In this document: positions 27,972-38,800 of the stretch, in pieces
Numbering within the stretch: position 1 is the first letter of the stretch
How the letters are laid out: each line of letters opens with the position of its first letter
Assembly (NCBI GenBank): GCA_913055905.1
Contig: CAJXLB010000011.1
Span: forward strand, 1 to 64,000
Source of the DNA: an uncultured Winogradskyella sp.
Lineage (GTDB): Bacteria; Bacteroidota; Bacteroidia; Flavobacteriales; Flavobacteriaceae
Length of the DNA: 64,000 nt
Direction: 5' to 3'
Position numbers and translations under genes: made by a program
Notes under the pieces: generated by a model
Database searches by the model: none
What the model saw: only the letters and a program-made list of their open reading frames with translations
Told to the model about the DNA's origin: nothing

Positions 27972-28624
27972 GACAATCGATAAAAGGTCGTTACGATTTT
28001 TCCTTTATTATCACCAATTACGATTTCATTTAAAATTGTTTTTGATGTCACTTTAAGTTCAAAAGGTTTTGCCATGACATCCACACCACTGTTTTGCTTT
28101 AGGCGTATCCCTTGACTTGCAATCTTATCTTTATTTGGTACAAAAGCGTGCATAGGAGTGTGTTCTGTAAGGATGAGAAAGTTGTATTGAGAAAGTTTTT
28201 TAAGGATAGCTGAAATCTCAGCATTGGATAAATGTTGAAGTACTTGCCTCAGGATAACAACATCTGCCTTAGGTAATGGGTCTTTAACGATATCAAGGCA
28301 AAGAAATTGCAGCTGTTCTGCCTTATAACGTTGCTTATTTCGTTCAATCAGGGATTCTACAATATCAATGGCAATGTACTTTTTGGTGTATGGCACCAGG
28401 TGTTGGCCAATATTGAAATCGCCACATCCCAAATCACAAACTGAGAGTTTTTCTTTTCTGCAATCAAGAAATGCGGTAATGGCTTCCAAATAAGGTAAAG
28501 TAAATTCTTGTTTATGCGATCCCTCTCCAGAATAGAAATCAAATTCTGGTCCACCCCAAAGGTGTTTCTCGTAAATCTGCTGCATTACAGCTTTGGTGGG
28601 CCAAGGTTGCTTTGCAGAAGGCAT
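27968..28624 (-). CDS. Class I SAM-dependent methyltransferase
   Basis: This 218-residue cytoplasmic protein has motif I CDLGCGDFNIG, motif II acidic IAIDIVESLIE and a motif IV-like ADVVILRQVLQHLS. The substrate is not predictable. Its start overlaps the stop of the preceding membrane protein gene by one base. It forms a three-gene minus-strand unit with that gene and the SpoU-type methyltransferase. Confidence 0.85.
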   Translation of the reverse strand: MPSAKQPWPTKAVMQQIYEKHLWGGPEFDFYSGEGSHKQEFTLPYLEAITAFLDCRKEKLSVCDLGCGDFNIGQHLVPYTKKYIAIDIVESLIERNKQRYKAEQLQFLCLDIVKDPLPKADVVILRQVLQHLSNAEISAILKKLSQYNFLILTEHTPMHAFVPNKDKIASQGIRLKQNSGVDVMAKPFELKVTSKTILNEIVIGDNKGKIVTTFYRLS

Positions 28625-29070
28625 TATTTGGTGTCTTTTAAGCCCTCAAAATAACGTAAAAGTGTATAGGCAATTAAAAGAATAATTGGCGCGATTACTT
28701 GGAAATATATGATATTCCAATATAAAATTGAGGCTTCAGGACTTCCTATATAACCACTTGCACCAGAGCTGAAATTAAAACCTAAATTTCCAGAAAGTAA
28801 ATAGGCGATTCCAAACCATAGAAAGGCTATGACGATTAATCCCAATATTAAAAAACGTAATATTTTACCTAAAACAGAACGGCTTCCCTTAAACCCCTTT
28901 TTTAAGCTGTAAGCGCCTAGTTGAAGTGCAATAAAGCCAATCCATATGATGATATTGCCTGCAGGAATTCCAAGTAAATTATAAGTTAGAATGGAGGAAC
29001 CAGTTGAAAAAAGGATAACAACAATACCGATAATTAGCAATGAGATAGATGAGACGGTTTTGTAAGTCAT
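28624..29070 (-). CDS. Four-helix membrane protein of unknown function
   Basis: This 148-residue protein has four hydrophobic segments (about 7-29, 36-55, 69-92 and 118-140) and a charged C-terminal tail. No domain is recognised. It sits 2 bases downstream of the RNA methyltransferase gene and 1 base into the SAM methyltransferase gene, so it is surely in that operon. Confidence 0.75.
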   Translation of the reverse strand: MTYKTVSSISLLIIGIVVILFSTGSSILTYNLLGIPAGNIIIWIGFIALQLGAYSLKKGFKGSRSVLGKILRFLILGLIVIAFLWFGIAYLLSGNLGFNFSSGASGYIGSPEASILYWNIIYFQVIAPIILLIAYTLLRYFEGLKDTK

Positions 29071-29072
29071 TT

Positions 29073-29612
29073 TTATGATTTTAAACGTTTTAATTTAGAA
29101 AACACATCCCAAATCACTACGCCAGCACTTACGGAAATGTTTAAAGAATGCTTTGTTCCAAATTGAGGGATTTCAACAACAACATCACTTGCATCAACGA
29201 CCTCTTGGGCCACTCCCTTAACCTCATTGCCAAAAACAAAAGCATATGTAGTGTTTTTGTCGGGCTCAAAGTCATTAAGCATCACGGCATGCTCTGCCTG
29301 CTCTATAGAACAAATGGTTACATTTTGTTTTTTTAATGTTTTAATGGCTTCTAAGGTGCTTTCAAAATAGTCCCATTCCACGGATTCAGTACTTCCTAGA
29401 GCTGTTTTTCTAATATCGTTGTGTGGTGGTTTTGCGGTAATACCACAAAGGTAGATTTTCTCAACAAGAAAGGCATCACTCGTCCTAAAAACCGAGCCTA
29501 TATTGTTAAGGCTTCTTATATTATCAAGAACAATTATGATCGGTGCCTTTTCCGCTGCTTTAAATCCTGGAATATCTAAACGGTCTAATTCGCTATTCTT
29601 TAATTTGCGCAT
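29073..29612 (-). CDS. TrmH/SpoU-family RNA 2'-O-methyltransferase
   Basis: This 179-residue SPOUT-fold protein has motif 1 NIRSLNNIGSVFRTSDAF, motif 2 TYAFVFGNEVKGV and motif 3 IPQFGTKHSLNISVSAGV, which form the knotted SAM site. It lacks the extra N-terminal L30e-like domain of RlmB, so it is a short TrmH/TrmL-like form. The target nucleotide is uncertain. It is divergent from mutS with only a short gap. Confidence 0.9.
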   Translation of the reverse strand: MRKLKNSELDRLDIPGFKAAEKAPIIIVLDNIRSLNNIGSVFRTSDAFLVEKIYLCGITAKPPHNDIRKTALGSTESVEWDYFESTLEAIKTLKKQNVTICSIEQAEHAVMLNDFEPDKNTTYAFVFGNEVKGVAQEVVDASDVVVEIPQFGTKHSLNISVSAGVVIWDVFSKLKRLKS

Positions 29613-29721
29613 GTTGACATCTTAGGTTTTTTGTAGATAACTTATGAGCTTATCACTTTATAAAACAAGCCTATTTGGCTACTTTAGCGTACTTACTGTA
29701 AAAGCAAAAATACATAAACCG

Positions 29722-32334
29722 TTGGCTAAAAAGGCAAAAAAAGAGACCCCTTTGATGAAGCAGTACAATGCCATTAAAGCAAAGTACCCAGATGCCTTGT
29801 TGCTGTTTAGGGTTGGTGATTTTTATGAAACGTTTGGAAGTGATGCCATTAAGGCTGCAAAGATTTTAGACATCATCTTAACCAAGCGTGGCTCTGGTAG
29901 CGAAAGTGAAACGGAATTGGCTGGATTTCCTCACCATTCCTTAAATACCTATTTGCCCAAATTGGTAAGAGCAGGAGAGCGTGTTGCTATTTGTGACCAG
30001 CTGGAAGACCCTAAGCAGACCAAAAAAATAGTTAAACGTGGAGTTACCGAATTAGTAACACCAGGCGTCGCCTTAAATGATGATATTTTACATTCAAAAT
30101 CCAACAACTTTTTATGTGCGGTACATTTTGATAAGAAATATATAGGCATCGCATTCCTGGACATTTCAACGGGCGAATTCTTGACCTCGCAGGGAAATGA
30201 GGAGTATATAGATAAGCTGCTGCAGAACTTCAATCCGAGCGAGGTCCTTATCTCTAAAAAAAACAGGAAAGAGTTTTCAGAAACTTTTGGTGACGATTTC
30301 CATACCTTTTATTTAGAAGATTGGGTGTTCCAGTCGGACTATACGTATGAAACTTTAACCAAACATTTTGGTACAAAAACATTGAAAGGTTTTGGTATTG
30401 AAGACTTGTTTGAAGGTATAATAGCTTCAGGTGTTGTGCTTCATTATTTGGGAGAGACCCGCCACAATAAATTGCAGCACATTGCTACCATAGCACGAAT
30501 TGCTACCGATGATTACGTGTGGATGGACAAATTCACCATCAGAAATTTGGAGCTTTATCATTCAACAAACACTAATGCGGTAACGCTCATTAATGTTATT
30601 GACAAGACCATTTCGGCAATGGGTGGGCGCACCTTAAAGCGTTGGTTAGCTCTGCCATTAAAGCATGCCGAAAAGATAAAACAACGGCACAACGTCATAC
30701 AATTTATGTTGAATAATGATACGGTACTTCAAAAGATACAGGGCCAAATCAAACATATCGGAGATATAGAACGCTTAATTTCCAAAATTGCAACTGTTAA
30801 GATCAGTCCTAGGGAGGTCATTCAACTCAAAAATTCATTGGCAGCAATCATTCCAATAAAATCTATGGCCGAAGCCTGTGAAAATGAGGCCTTGAATGTT
30901 ATAGGAGGTAATCTCAATAATTGTAATCTTTTAATTGAAAAAATAAAACAAACCTTAAACGAGGATGCGCCAGTAAATGTTTTAAAAGGAAATACTATCG
31001 CTGAGGGCTTTTCTAAAGAGCTTGATGACCTGAGAAATCTCTCAAAATCAGGTAAGGATTATCTTGACAATATGCTTGAGCGTGAGAGTGAGCGTACCGG
31101 AATTCCATCTCTTAAAATTTCTTCTAACAATGTGTTTGGGTATTACATAGAAGTTAGAAACACCCATAAAGACAAGGTGCCGCAAGAATGGATTAGAAAA
31201 CAGACGCTTGTTAGTGCGGAGCGCTACATAACAGAAGAGCTTAAAGAATACGAAGCAAAAATACTTGGAGCAGAAGAGCGTATTTTAGCTATTGAGCAGC
31301 AACTCTTTTCTGAGTTGGTAGTATGGATGCATCAGTTTATTGTACAGGTACAACAGAATGCCCAGCTCATAGGTCAGTTAGATTGTCTTTGTGGTTTTGC
31401 GAGCCTAGCAAAATCCAATAATTACCATTGTCCAATTATTGAAGACAGTTATGACTTGGATATAAAAGAAGGTAGACATCCAGTTATAGAGAAGCAGTTG
31501 CCACTAGGTGAAGCCTATGTTGCCAATGACGTTTACCTAGACCGCGAAACGCAACAGATTATTATGATTACGGGTCCTAATATGTCTGGGAAATCGGCGA
31601 TATTAAGACAAACCGCACTGATTGTTCTTTTAGCCCAAATAGGAAGCTTCGTCCCAGCGAAGGAGGCCAGGATAGGCCTTGTAGATAAGATTTTTACACG
31701 TGTTGGCGCGAGTGATAATATTTCAATGGGAGAATCTACTTTTATGGTAGAAATGAATGAGACCGCATCTATACTTAATAACATATCTGATCGCAGTTTA
31801 GTACTTTTAGATGAAATAGGTCGAGGTACTAGTACTTATGACGGTATATCCATTGCTTGGGCTATTAGCGAGTATCTTCATGAGCATCCTTCTAGGCCAA
31901 AAACCCTCTTTGCTACTCATTATCACGAACTTAATGAGATGACAGAAACCTTTGAACGCATTAAAAACTTTAATGTTTCCGTTAAGGAGTTAAAGGATAA
32001 AGTGCTTTTTGTGAGAAAACTTGTTGAAGGCGGTAGCGAGCATAGTTTTGGAATTCATGTGGCCAAAATGGCTGGGATGCCTCAGCAGGTCATTAGGCGG
32101 GCCAATAAAGTGTTAGCAAAACTGGAAAAATCGCATTCCAATGAAGAGCTCACTGATAAAGTAAAATCCTTAAAAAACGATATGCAGTTGAGTTTCTTTA
32201 ATCTAGATGATCCCTTGCTAGAGGAGATTAAGGACGAAATTTTACATACTGATATTGATACCTTGACACCTGTTGAAGCCTTGATGAAGCTTAATGAAAT
32301 TAAGCGAATGCTGGTAAAAAAGAAACAAGCTTAA
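29722..32334 (+). CDS. mutS: DNA mismatch repair protein MutS
   Basis: I favour a TTG start at 29722, giving [19 protein letters not shown], the usual flavobacterial opening. The longer frame from an ATG at 29644 adds 26 residues without family character and starts 31 bases from the divergent gene. The product is about 870 residues. The mismatch-binding F-x-E motif is in [10 protein letters not shown]. Walker A is [15 protein letters not shown], Walker B is [16 protein letters not shown] and the ATPase histidine is in FATHYHEL. It recognises mispairs and loops as a dimer. Confidence 0.93.
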   Translation: MAKKAKKETPLMKQYNAIKAKYPDALLLFRVGDFYETFGSDAIKAAKILDIILTKRGSGSESETELAGFPHHSLNTYLPKLVRAGERVAICDQLEDPKQTKKIVKRGVTELVTPGVALNDDILHSKSNNFLCAVHFDKKYIGIAFLDISTGEFLTSQGNEEYIDKLLQNFNPSEVLISKKNRKEFSETFGDDFHTFYLEDWVFQSDYTYETLTKHFGTKTLKGFGIEDLFEGIIASGVVLHYLGETRHNKLQHIATIARIATDDYVWMDKFTIRNLELYHSTNTNAVTLINVIDKTISAMGGRTLKRWLALPLKHAEKIKQRHNVIQFMLNNDTVLQKIQGQIKHIGDIERLISKIATVKISPREVIQLKNSLAAIIPIKSMAEACENEALNVIGGNLNNCNLLIEKIKQTLNEDAPVNVLKGNTIAEGFSKELDDLRNLSKSGKDYLDNMLERESERTGIPSLKISSNNVFGYYIEVRNTHKDKVPQEWIRKQTLVSAERYITEELKEYEAKILGAEERILAIEQQLFSELVVWMHQFIVQVQQNAQLIGQLDCLCGFASLAKSNNYHCPIIEDSYDLDIKEGRHPVIEKQLPLGEAYVANDVYLDRETQQIIMITGPNMSGKSAILRQTALIVLLAQIGSFVPAKEARIGLVDKIFTRVGASDNISMGESTFMVEMNETASILNNISDRSLVLLDEIGRGTSTYDGISIAWAISEYLHEHPSRPKTLFATHYHELNEMTETFERIKNFNVSVKELKDKVLFVRKLVEGGSEHSFGIHVAKMAGMPQQVIRRANKVLAKLEKSHSNEELTDKVKSLKNDMQLSFFNLDDPLLEEIKDEILHTDIDTLTPVEALMKLNEIKRMLVKKKQA

Positions 32335-32427
32335 AATGCCATTTTTTATTTCAAAAAGTCTTTGCTTTTATAAGAAATAGTTTAAATTTGCATCCGCTTT
32401 TATAGCGATAATGTTCTTATTTATAAT

Positions 32428-32499
32428 GCGAAAGTAGCTCAGGGGTAGAGCATCACCTTGCCAAGGTGAGGGTCGCGGGTTCAAATCCCGTCTTTCGCT
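32428..32499 (+). tRNA. tRNA-Gly (GCC)
   Basis: The acceptor stem GCGAAAG pairs with CTTTCGC, with discriminator T. The D-arm is AGCTCAGGGGTAGAGC. The anticodon stem CACCT/AGGTG surrounds loop TTGCCAA (anticodon GCC). The T-arm is GCGGGTTCAAATCCCGT. CCA is not encoded. Confidence 0.95.
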
Positions 32500-32538
32500 C
32501 TTTTTTATATTACTTAGGTTATTGTTCATAACCTAGAA

Positions 32539-32623
32539 GCTGAAGTGGTGGAATTGGTAGACACGTTGGACTTAAAATCCAATGGCCATTATGGCCGTGC
32601 GGGTTCAAGTCCCGCCTTCAGTA
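32539..32623 (+). tRNA. tRNA-Leu (TAA)
   Basis: This is a class II tRNA with a long variable arm (TGGCCATTATGGCCG). The anticodon stem TTGGA/TCCAA holds loop CTTAAAA with anticodon TAA. The T-arm is GCGGGTTCAAGTCCCGC. The first acceptor pair is G-T, followed by regular pairs CTGAAG/CTTCAG, with discriminator A. It lies 39 bases after tRNA-Gly, so the two are likely one transcript. Confidence 0.95.
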
Positions 32624-32630
32624 CTTTAAT

Positions 32631-32658
32631 AAGCCGAAACGAAAGTTTCGGCTTTTTT
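32631..32658 (+). terminator. Terminator after the tRNA pair
   Basis: Perfect arms AAGCCGAAAC (32631-32640) and GTTTCGGCTT (32645-32654) enclose a GAAA tetraloop and run into T residues to 32658. Confidence 0.9.
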
Positions 32659-32723
32659 GTTTATACATCCTTTTGTTTAGGTACATGTTGTGCAATTTGG
32701 ATAGGTGAATTCATTCTAATTAA

Positions 32724-32735
32724 CTATACAGAATT
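32724..32735 (+). promoter_or_regulatory. Candidate regulator binding motif upstream of the propeller regulator gene
   Basis: CTATACAGAATT occurs here, 86 bases before the regulator ATG. The identical 12-mer occurs at 35647-35658, between this regulator and susC. This could be an autoregulatory site. The evidence is repetition only. Confidence 0.4.
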
Positions 32736-32820
32736 TATCATTCTTTCTCTTTACTGTTCGTAAATACGGGTCTCATATATTTTTTTTACCTTAACAACCT
32801 TGTAACTTACATTTTTCAAT

Positions 32821-35643
32821 ATGATAAGACGGCATAGTTTAATTATACTGTTGTACTGTATTTTTAATTCAGTTATTTCCATACAGATATCCGCACAAGA
32901 ATTACCACCCATTGAAATATATAATCCTTCGGATTATGGCGCAGATGACCAAAATTGGGACATCGATCAAGGTCCAGATGCCTCAATTTACATCGCTAAT
33001 AATAAAGGTCTCTTAGAATATAATGGATCTAATTGGAATCTTAACGCCATACCATCTCAGACTATAATCAGGTCTGTGAAATGTGTTGGTGATAAGGTGT
33101 TTACAGGGAGTTACATGGACTTTGGGTATTGGCAAAAGGATAATTATGGCAAACTAAATTATAGTTCCCTATCTAAAGCATTAGATATTCCCTTAAAAGA
33201 AGATGAGGAATTTTGGGACATTGTTGAGGTTAACGATTGGATTGTGTTTCAATCATTAGACCGAATTTATGTCGTAAATCTTGAGACTAACAGTTATGAG
33301 ACAATTACGGTAGAAACCCGTATAAACGACTTATTTGTTGTTGGTGATGTTATTTATTTTCAGCAAAACTCGAAAGGAATCTACAAGATTGAAAATGGTA
33401 AGGCTGTCCTTGCTATCGATGATGCTATAGTTTTGCAAAATGACGTTGTAGGTTTGTATGAAGGAGAAGACAATGCTTTACTTGTGCTCACGAAGGAGGG
33501 TGGATTCTACACGTTTAAAAACGATATTCTTAAGCCTTGGATGATAGAAGCACAGAATTTATTACAAAATGTAAGTGTTTACAGTAGTATTAGATTAGAG
33601 AACGGTAATTTTATTTTGGGGACAATCTCCAATGGTGTGATTGAAATTGATAGCTCTGGGGCCACTCCATTTAGGGCAGATAAAACCTACGGCTTATCAA
33701 ACAATACTGTTCTTTCGGTTTTTGAGGATAAATCTGGAAATGTGTGGCTTGGCCTAGACAATGGGATCAATTGTGTCAACTTAAAATCCCCTTATAAACT
33801 TTACAGGGATATACAAGGAAATTTAGGTACGGTTTACGCTGCTGCGAGTACAGAGGATTATCTTTATCTAGGAACTAACCAAGGACTGTTCTACAAATCA
33901 AGATCTGAAAACGACAGTTTCACCCTTGTTCCTGAAACCATGGGGCAAGTTTGGGTCTTGAGAAAAATTAATGAACAATTGTTTTGTGGCCACGACAAGG
34001 GGACTTTCCTTGTTAACGGGACCAAGGCAACACAAATTTCTGAAGAGAAGGGGACTTGGGACGTAAAAAGAATTCCTGGAGAGGAATCACTCCTCATTCA
34101 AGGGAATTATAAGGGGCTTAGTGTAATTCGGCAGGATTTAAATGGCCAATGGCGGTTTCTTAAAAAATTAAGAGGTTATGAGATGTCATCGCGATATTTT
34201 GAATTTACCGACGAAAAAGAGCTTTTGGTAAGCCACGAATATAAAGGCGTGTTTAAGCTGCAATTGGATGATGGTTTTTCAGAAGTCACCAGTGTTAAGA
34301 AATTACCGATTCAAAAAGGGATTAGTTCTAGTGTCTTTAAATATATTGATTCGGTTTATTATGCCTATCAGGACGGTGTCTACAAGTTTGAAAAGTCTAC
34401 CGATACTTTCGAGAAAGACAGTTTGTTGAGTACCTATATCAATAAAGACACTTATGTGTCAGGAAAAATCATCCCAAATGAACGAAAGGATGAGTTGTGG
34501 GTTTTTAATAAGGACCAAATCATATACATAAAACCTGGTCTAGTATCCAGAGCTCCAGAGCTAAATTATATTCCAATACCATATAACATCAGAAATAGTA
34601 AATTGGGCTACGAAAGTATCTTACTTTTGGAAGACAATAGATTTTTGGTTGGCACTACTCAAGGTTATTTGATTGTTGATTTAAATGGACTACAGCAGAA
34701 GGATTATACCCTCAAACTGGCGCGAGTTAATAATTATGAAACATTACAAGAGAAGAGCTCCGTCCAATTAATGGATGATATTTCTTTTCAAGCTAATCGA
34801 AATAATCTTGAATTTAGTTTTAGTATTCCCGATTTTAATGCCCTGTACCGTAAAAGCTTTCAATATAGGTTAAAGGGGCTCAACGATGACTGGTCGGATT
34901 GGCGGAATGACTCCAAGCTCATTTTTGAAAACTTACCGTATGGCGACTATACTTTGGAAATTCGCGGTCGGGTTGGTGAGACCCTAACTTCTAATATGTT
35001 AAGCTATAATTTTAGGATTCAAAAACCTTGGTATTTAACACCAATTGCTATTGCTGCTTATGTGGTAATCGCACTGTTGCTGGGCCTAATGGTTCATTTA
35101 GCTAACAGGAGGCACTATAAAAAACAGAAACAGAAGTTAATTGCAGAAAAAGAGCGGGAATTAGAACTGGAACAGCTGGATAATCAACGTCAGCTCATGG
35201 AGTTTAAAAATGAAAACTTACAATTAGATATAGATAATAAAAGTCGGGAATTGGGTATTGCCACGATGAATTTGGTTAAAAAGAATGAATTGCTCAGTGA
35301 TATTAAATCAGCATTGATGAAGAGCAAATCTATGGCGGAAGTGAAAGAGGTAATAAAAACCATTAACGTTAACATGAACGATACAAACGATTGGAAGTTG
35401 TTTGAAGAAGCGTTTAATAATGTGGATCAAGATTTTATGAAGCGTGTTAAGGAGCTTCATCCTTCCATTACGCCCAATGATTTACGGCTTTGTGCTTACC
35501 TAAGACTTAACCTGTCTTCAAAAGAGATTGCACCACTTTTAAACATCTCCCATAAAAGTGTTGAGGTTAAACGATATCGTTTGCGTAAAAAGATGGGATT
35601 AGATCATGATGTGAGCTTATCCAACTATATTATCGAGCTTTAG
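32821..35643 (+). CDS. Membrane-spanning propeller/Y_Y_Y/LuxR-type PUL regulator
   Basis: This 940-residue protein has a signal peptide (about 1-26) and a long periplasmic beta-propeller region (about 40-650) with two-component-regulator-propeller repeats such as VLSVFEDKSGNVWLGLDNGI. A Y_Y_Y domain follows (about 660-735). There is one membrane helix (about 742-762), a coiled coil rich in K/E/L (about 770-830) and a C-terminal LuxR-like HTH (about 870-930, ITPNDLRLCAYLRLNLSSKEIAPLLNIS as its span). There is no histidine kinase or receiver domain, so signal and DNA binding are joined in one membrane protein. Placed directly before susC, it is probably the activator of the glucan PUL. Confidence 0.9.
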   Translation: MIRRHSLIILLYCIFNSVISIQISAQELPPIEIYNPSDYGADDQNWDIDQGPDASIYIANNKGLLEYNGSNWNLNAIPSQTIIRSVKCVGDKVFTGSYMDFGYWQKDNYGKLNYSSLSKALDIPLKEDEEFWDIVEVNDWIVFQSLDRIYVVNLETNSYETITVETRINDLFVVGDVIYFQQNSKGIYKIENGKAVLAIDDAIVLQNDVVGLYEGEDNALLVLTKEGGFYTFKNDILKPWMIEAQNLLQNVSVYSSIRLENGNFILGTISNGVIEIDSSGATPFRADKTYGLSNNTVLSVFEDKSGNVWLGLDNGINCVNLKSPYKLYRDIQGNLGTVYAAASTEDYLYLGTNQGLFYKSRSENDSFTLVPETMGQVWVLRKINEQLFCGHDKGTFLVNGTKATQISEEKGTWDVKRIPGEESLLIQGNYKGLSVIRQDLNGQWRFLKKLRGYEMSSRYFEFTDEKELLVSHEYKGVFKLQLDDGFSEVTSVKKLPIQKGISSSVFKYIDSVYYAYQDGVYKFEKSTDTFEKDSLLSTYINKDTYVSGKIIPNERKDELWVFNKDQIIYIKPGLVSRAPELNYIPIPYNIRNSKLGYESILLLEDNRFLVGTTQGYLIVDLNGLQQKDYTLKLARVNNYETLQEKSSVQLMDDISFQANRNNLEFSFSIPDFNALYRKSFQYRLKGLNDDWSDWRNDSKLIFENLPYGDYTLEIRGRVGETLTSNMLSYNFRIQKPWYLTPIAIAAYVVIALLLGLMVHLANRRHYKKQKQKLIAEKERELELEQLDNQRQLMEFKNENLQLDIDNKSRELGIATMNLVKKNELLSDIKSALMKSKSMAEVKEVIKTINVNMNDTNDWKLFEEAFNNVDQDFMKRVKELHPSITPNDLRLCAYLRLNLSSKEIAPLLNISHKSVEVKRYRLRKKMGLDHDVSLSNYIIEL

Positions 35644-35644
35644 T

Positions 35645-35711
35645 ACCTATACAGAATTAAAAAAAACCTATACATAACCCATACATTAACATAAATAGTA
35701 ATTAATGTTAA
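35645..35711 (+). promoter_or_regulatory. Phased direct repeats plus inverted repeat upstream of susC
   Basis: Three near-identical decamers lie at 35645-35654 (ACCTATACAG), 35666-35675 (ACCTATACAT) and 35677-35686 (ACCCATACAT). Their starts are 21 and 11 bases apart, about two and one helical turns. Just after them, arms TTAACAT (35686-35692) and ATGTTAA (35705-35711) form an inverted repeat. Their position 110-140 bases before the candidate susC promoter suits an activator array. Confidence 0.5.
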
Positions 35712-35795
35712 GGGATAGTTAAGGTTATGTTATTAAGTTTAAATCCTAAAAACTAAAGGTTCAACAAAGAATATCACAAAAAAACCTGCAATTTT

Positions 35796-35829
35796 TTGAA
35801 ATGTATATTTTTTGTATAGTCTAATTTTG
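35796..35829 (+). promoter_or_regulatory. Candidate susC promoter
   Basis: TTG at 35796-35798 and TAATTTTG at 35822-35829 (spacer 23) fit the loose Bacteroidota TTG / TAnnTTTG promoter. The -7 box is exact. The 51 bases to the susC ATG would be a normal leader. Confidence 0.5.
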
Positions 35830-35880
35830 AGAATCGTGCAAAATTAAATATTAAGTTAGTCCTACTAATTTAATTAACCG

Positions 35881-38800
35881 ATGAAAATAAAAATTCTCTA
35901 TCTGTGCGCATTGTTCTTCTCAATGATAATGCAGGGACAGACTGTTAATGTAAAAGGAACTGTTACAGAAGCTTCCTCGGGCTTACCACTACCCGGAGTA
36001 AATGTGGTTATCAAAAATACCACCAAAGGGGCTTCAACAGATTTTGATGGTAATTTTACCATCGAGGATGTAAGTTTAAACTCAATTTTAGTAGTGTCCT
36101 ACTTAGGTTTCCAAACACAGGAAATCAAAATAGTAGACGATAAACCGCTTTCAATCGCCTTGGTAGAAGATGCAGAAGCACTTAATGAAGTTGTAGTTAT
36201 AGGTTATGGCACACAAACAAAGAAAGAGGTAACAGGTGCCGTGTCGGTAGTTTCTAGTGAAACTATAGAAGAATTAAAACCAACTCGAGTGGAGCAGGCA
36301 CTTCAGGGTCAAGTTGCAGGTGTAAATATTACGTCCACTTCTGGTTCTCCAGGTTCAGCGTTAACCATTAATATTCGTGGTATTTCCACAAACGGAGATA
36401 ACCGTCCCTTAATACTCGTAGATGGTAACGTTATAGAGGATTTAAGTGTTTTAAACCCTAACGATATAGAAAGTGTTAACGTCTTAAAAGATGCGACTGC
36501 TGGTATTTATGGTGTACGTGCCGCCAATGGTGTTATTCTTATTAAGACCAAAACCGGTCGTAAAAACATGCCAACCACGGTTGAAATCAATGCGTGGGGT
36601 GGTGTTCAAGAGACCACGAGGAAATTACCAACACTTAACGCAACAGAATATGCCTTGTTGGCCAACGAAGCTTTTGCTGCTAACGGAGAGGCTCTGCCAT
36701 TTCCAGATGTCTCTGGTTTAGGTCAGGGAACTAATTGGCAGGATGAAGTTTTTGAAAGAGCTCCTATTTACAGTACTGCTGTGAGTATAAGAGGTGGTAC
36801 CGAGACTCAAACGTTTGCTTATGGCGCATCTATATTTTCTCAAGATGGTATAGTAGGTGGAAACAGAGCCAATTTTACACGACTCAATCAAAGTCTAAAT
36901 TATAGTTTGGACGTAACTGAAAATTTAAAATTCAATGCAGGAGTTATTTGGAATTACACCAACAGAAACAGATTAAATGAAGGCGGTATTGGTTCGGTAT
37001 TGTTTAATGCGGTCAATAATGCGCCAACCTTACCGGTAAGACAAAATGGTGGCTTCTCTATTTCTGAAGGTTTAGGTAATGAAGTAGTAAATCCTCTGCA
37101 ACAAATTCAAAATAGTTATAATAGGCAACACGTAGATAGAATAAGTGGTGTGGCTGGACTATCCTACGATTTTCTCGATTATTTCACAGCACAGGTAAAT
37201 TATCAATTTAATTATACGGAAGAAGGTATTAGAACATTCCTGCCAGAACAGTTTTATGGAAGCGGTAAGGTATTCAATATTTTCACGAGTCAATTAACCG
37301 AAAATGAAAATATTTTTAGGGATTACACCTTTGATGCTTTCCTAAAGTATCAGAGATCATTTAATGAGGTGCATAATTTAAGTGTGCTTCTCGGAACGTC
37401 AGTATTCAAGACTGAAGGTTTTTTCTCAGGATTTATTGGGTTTGATGTAGGCAATGATATTGCTAATGCTAGTTTGGATAATACCTCTAATGTTGAGAGT
37501 ATTTTTATAGGCCTACCACGTAATCCGTTTTTCGATTCTAGATTGCTTTCTTATTTCACTCGTATCCAATATGATTATAAAGGAAAATACCTGTTCAGTG
37601 CAGTATTAAGACGCGATGGGTCTTCCGCATTTGGTCCAGAGAATAAATTTGGTTATTTCCCGTCATTTTCTGCTGGTTGGGTAGCTTCGGATGAGTCCTT
37701 TCTGGAAAATAATTCATTTTTCGACTTCTTAAAGCTACGTGCATCTTATGGTATTTTAGGTAACGACAGAATACCAGCTTTTGCTTTTGTCAGTACCCTC
37801 GACGGTGAGGCAACCTATGTATTAGATGGTACACGAGCTTTTGGCCAAGCAACAGGAAGAATTGCGAATCCAGAAATACAGTGGGAACAGCAAAAAACGT
37901 TTGACATCGGTCTTGATGCCAGATTTTTGGACAATAAGTTCGATTTAACAATGGATTATTATATCCGTAGAACTGAAGATTTATTGGTATCTCCTCAAGT
38001 AAGCGGATTGCTAGGGCCAAGTGCGCCAGGTGCTTCTGCTCCTTTGGTTAACGCAGGGGTGATTGAAAATAAAGGATTTGAACTGGCCCTAGGGTACAAT
38101 GATTATATAGGTGACGACTTTAAAATATCTGCGCGGTACAACTTAACAACTATAGATAATGAGGTGATTTCGGTAAGTGATGGCGTAGAATTTTTGGTCG
38201 GAGGTGCTTTTGGGATTGGACAAGACCCACCGGCACGCATGGAGACAGGGTTCCCATTAGGTTACTTTAGAGGTTTCAAAACAGCTGGCATATTCCAAAA
38301 CCAAGCACAGGTTGAAAGTTTACCAACTATCAATGACAATGTAAGACCTGGAGACCTCATATTTGTTGATATTAACAACGATGGTGTCATAGATGATGAT
38401 GACCGTACAAATATCGGTAATCCTATACCCGATTTCACCATGGGCTTTAACTTGTCCTTTGAATATAAAAATTTCGATTTTGTAGCCTACGCGTTCGCTT
38501 CTATTGGTAATGAAATAGTAAGAAATTACGAGCGTAATAATCCATTAACCAATAGAACTACCTATTATTTAGATCGATGGAGAGGCGAAGGTACAAGCAA
38601 CTCATTTCCAAGAGTGACCACTGGAGCTAATTCCAACATTCTCTTTTCAGATTTTTATGTGGAAGATGGCTCATTCTTAAGAATGCAAAATATTACGTTA
38701 GGATACAGCTTGTCTGACAAGGCTTTGGAAAACAGCAAGTTAAGCAAGGTAAGATTTTATGCGGCTGTACAAAACTTATTTACATTAACTGAATATCAAG

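Noticed and set aside
29644-29721. Extra 26 residues at the MutS N-terminus from an upstream ATG
   Set aside because: The residues have no MutS character and the following TTG gives the usual flavobacterial opening; the ATG start remains possible.
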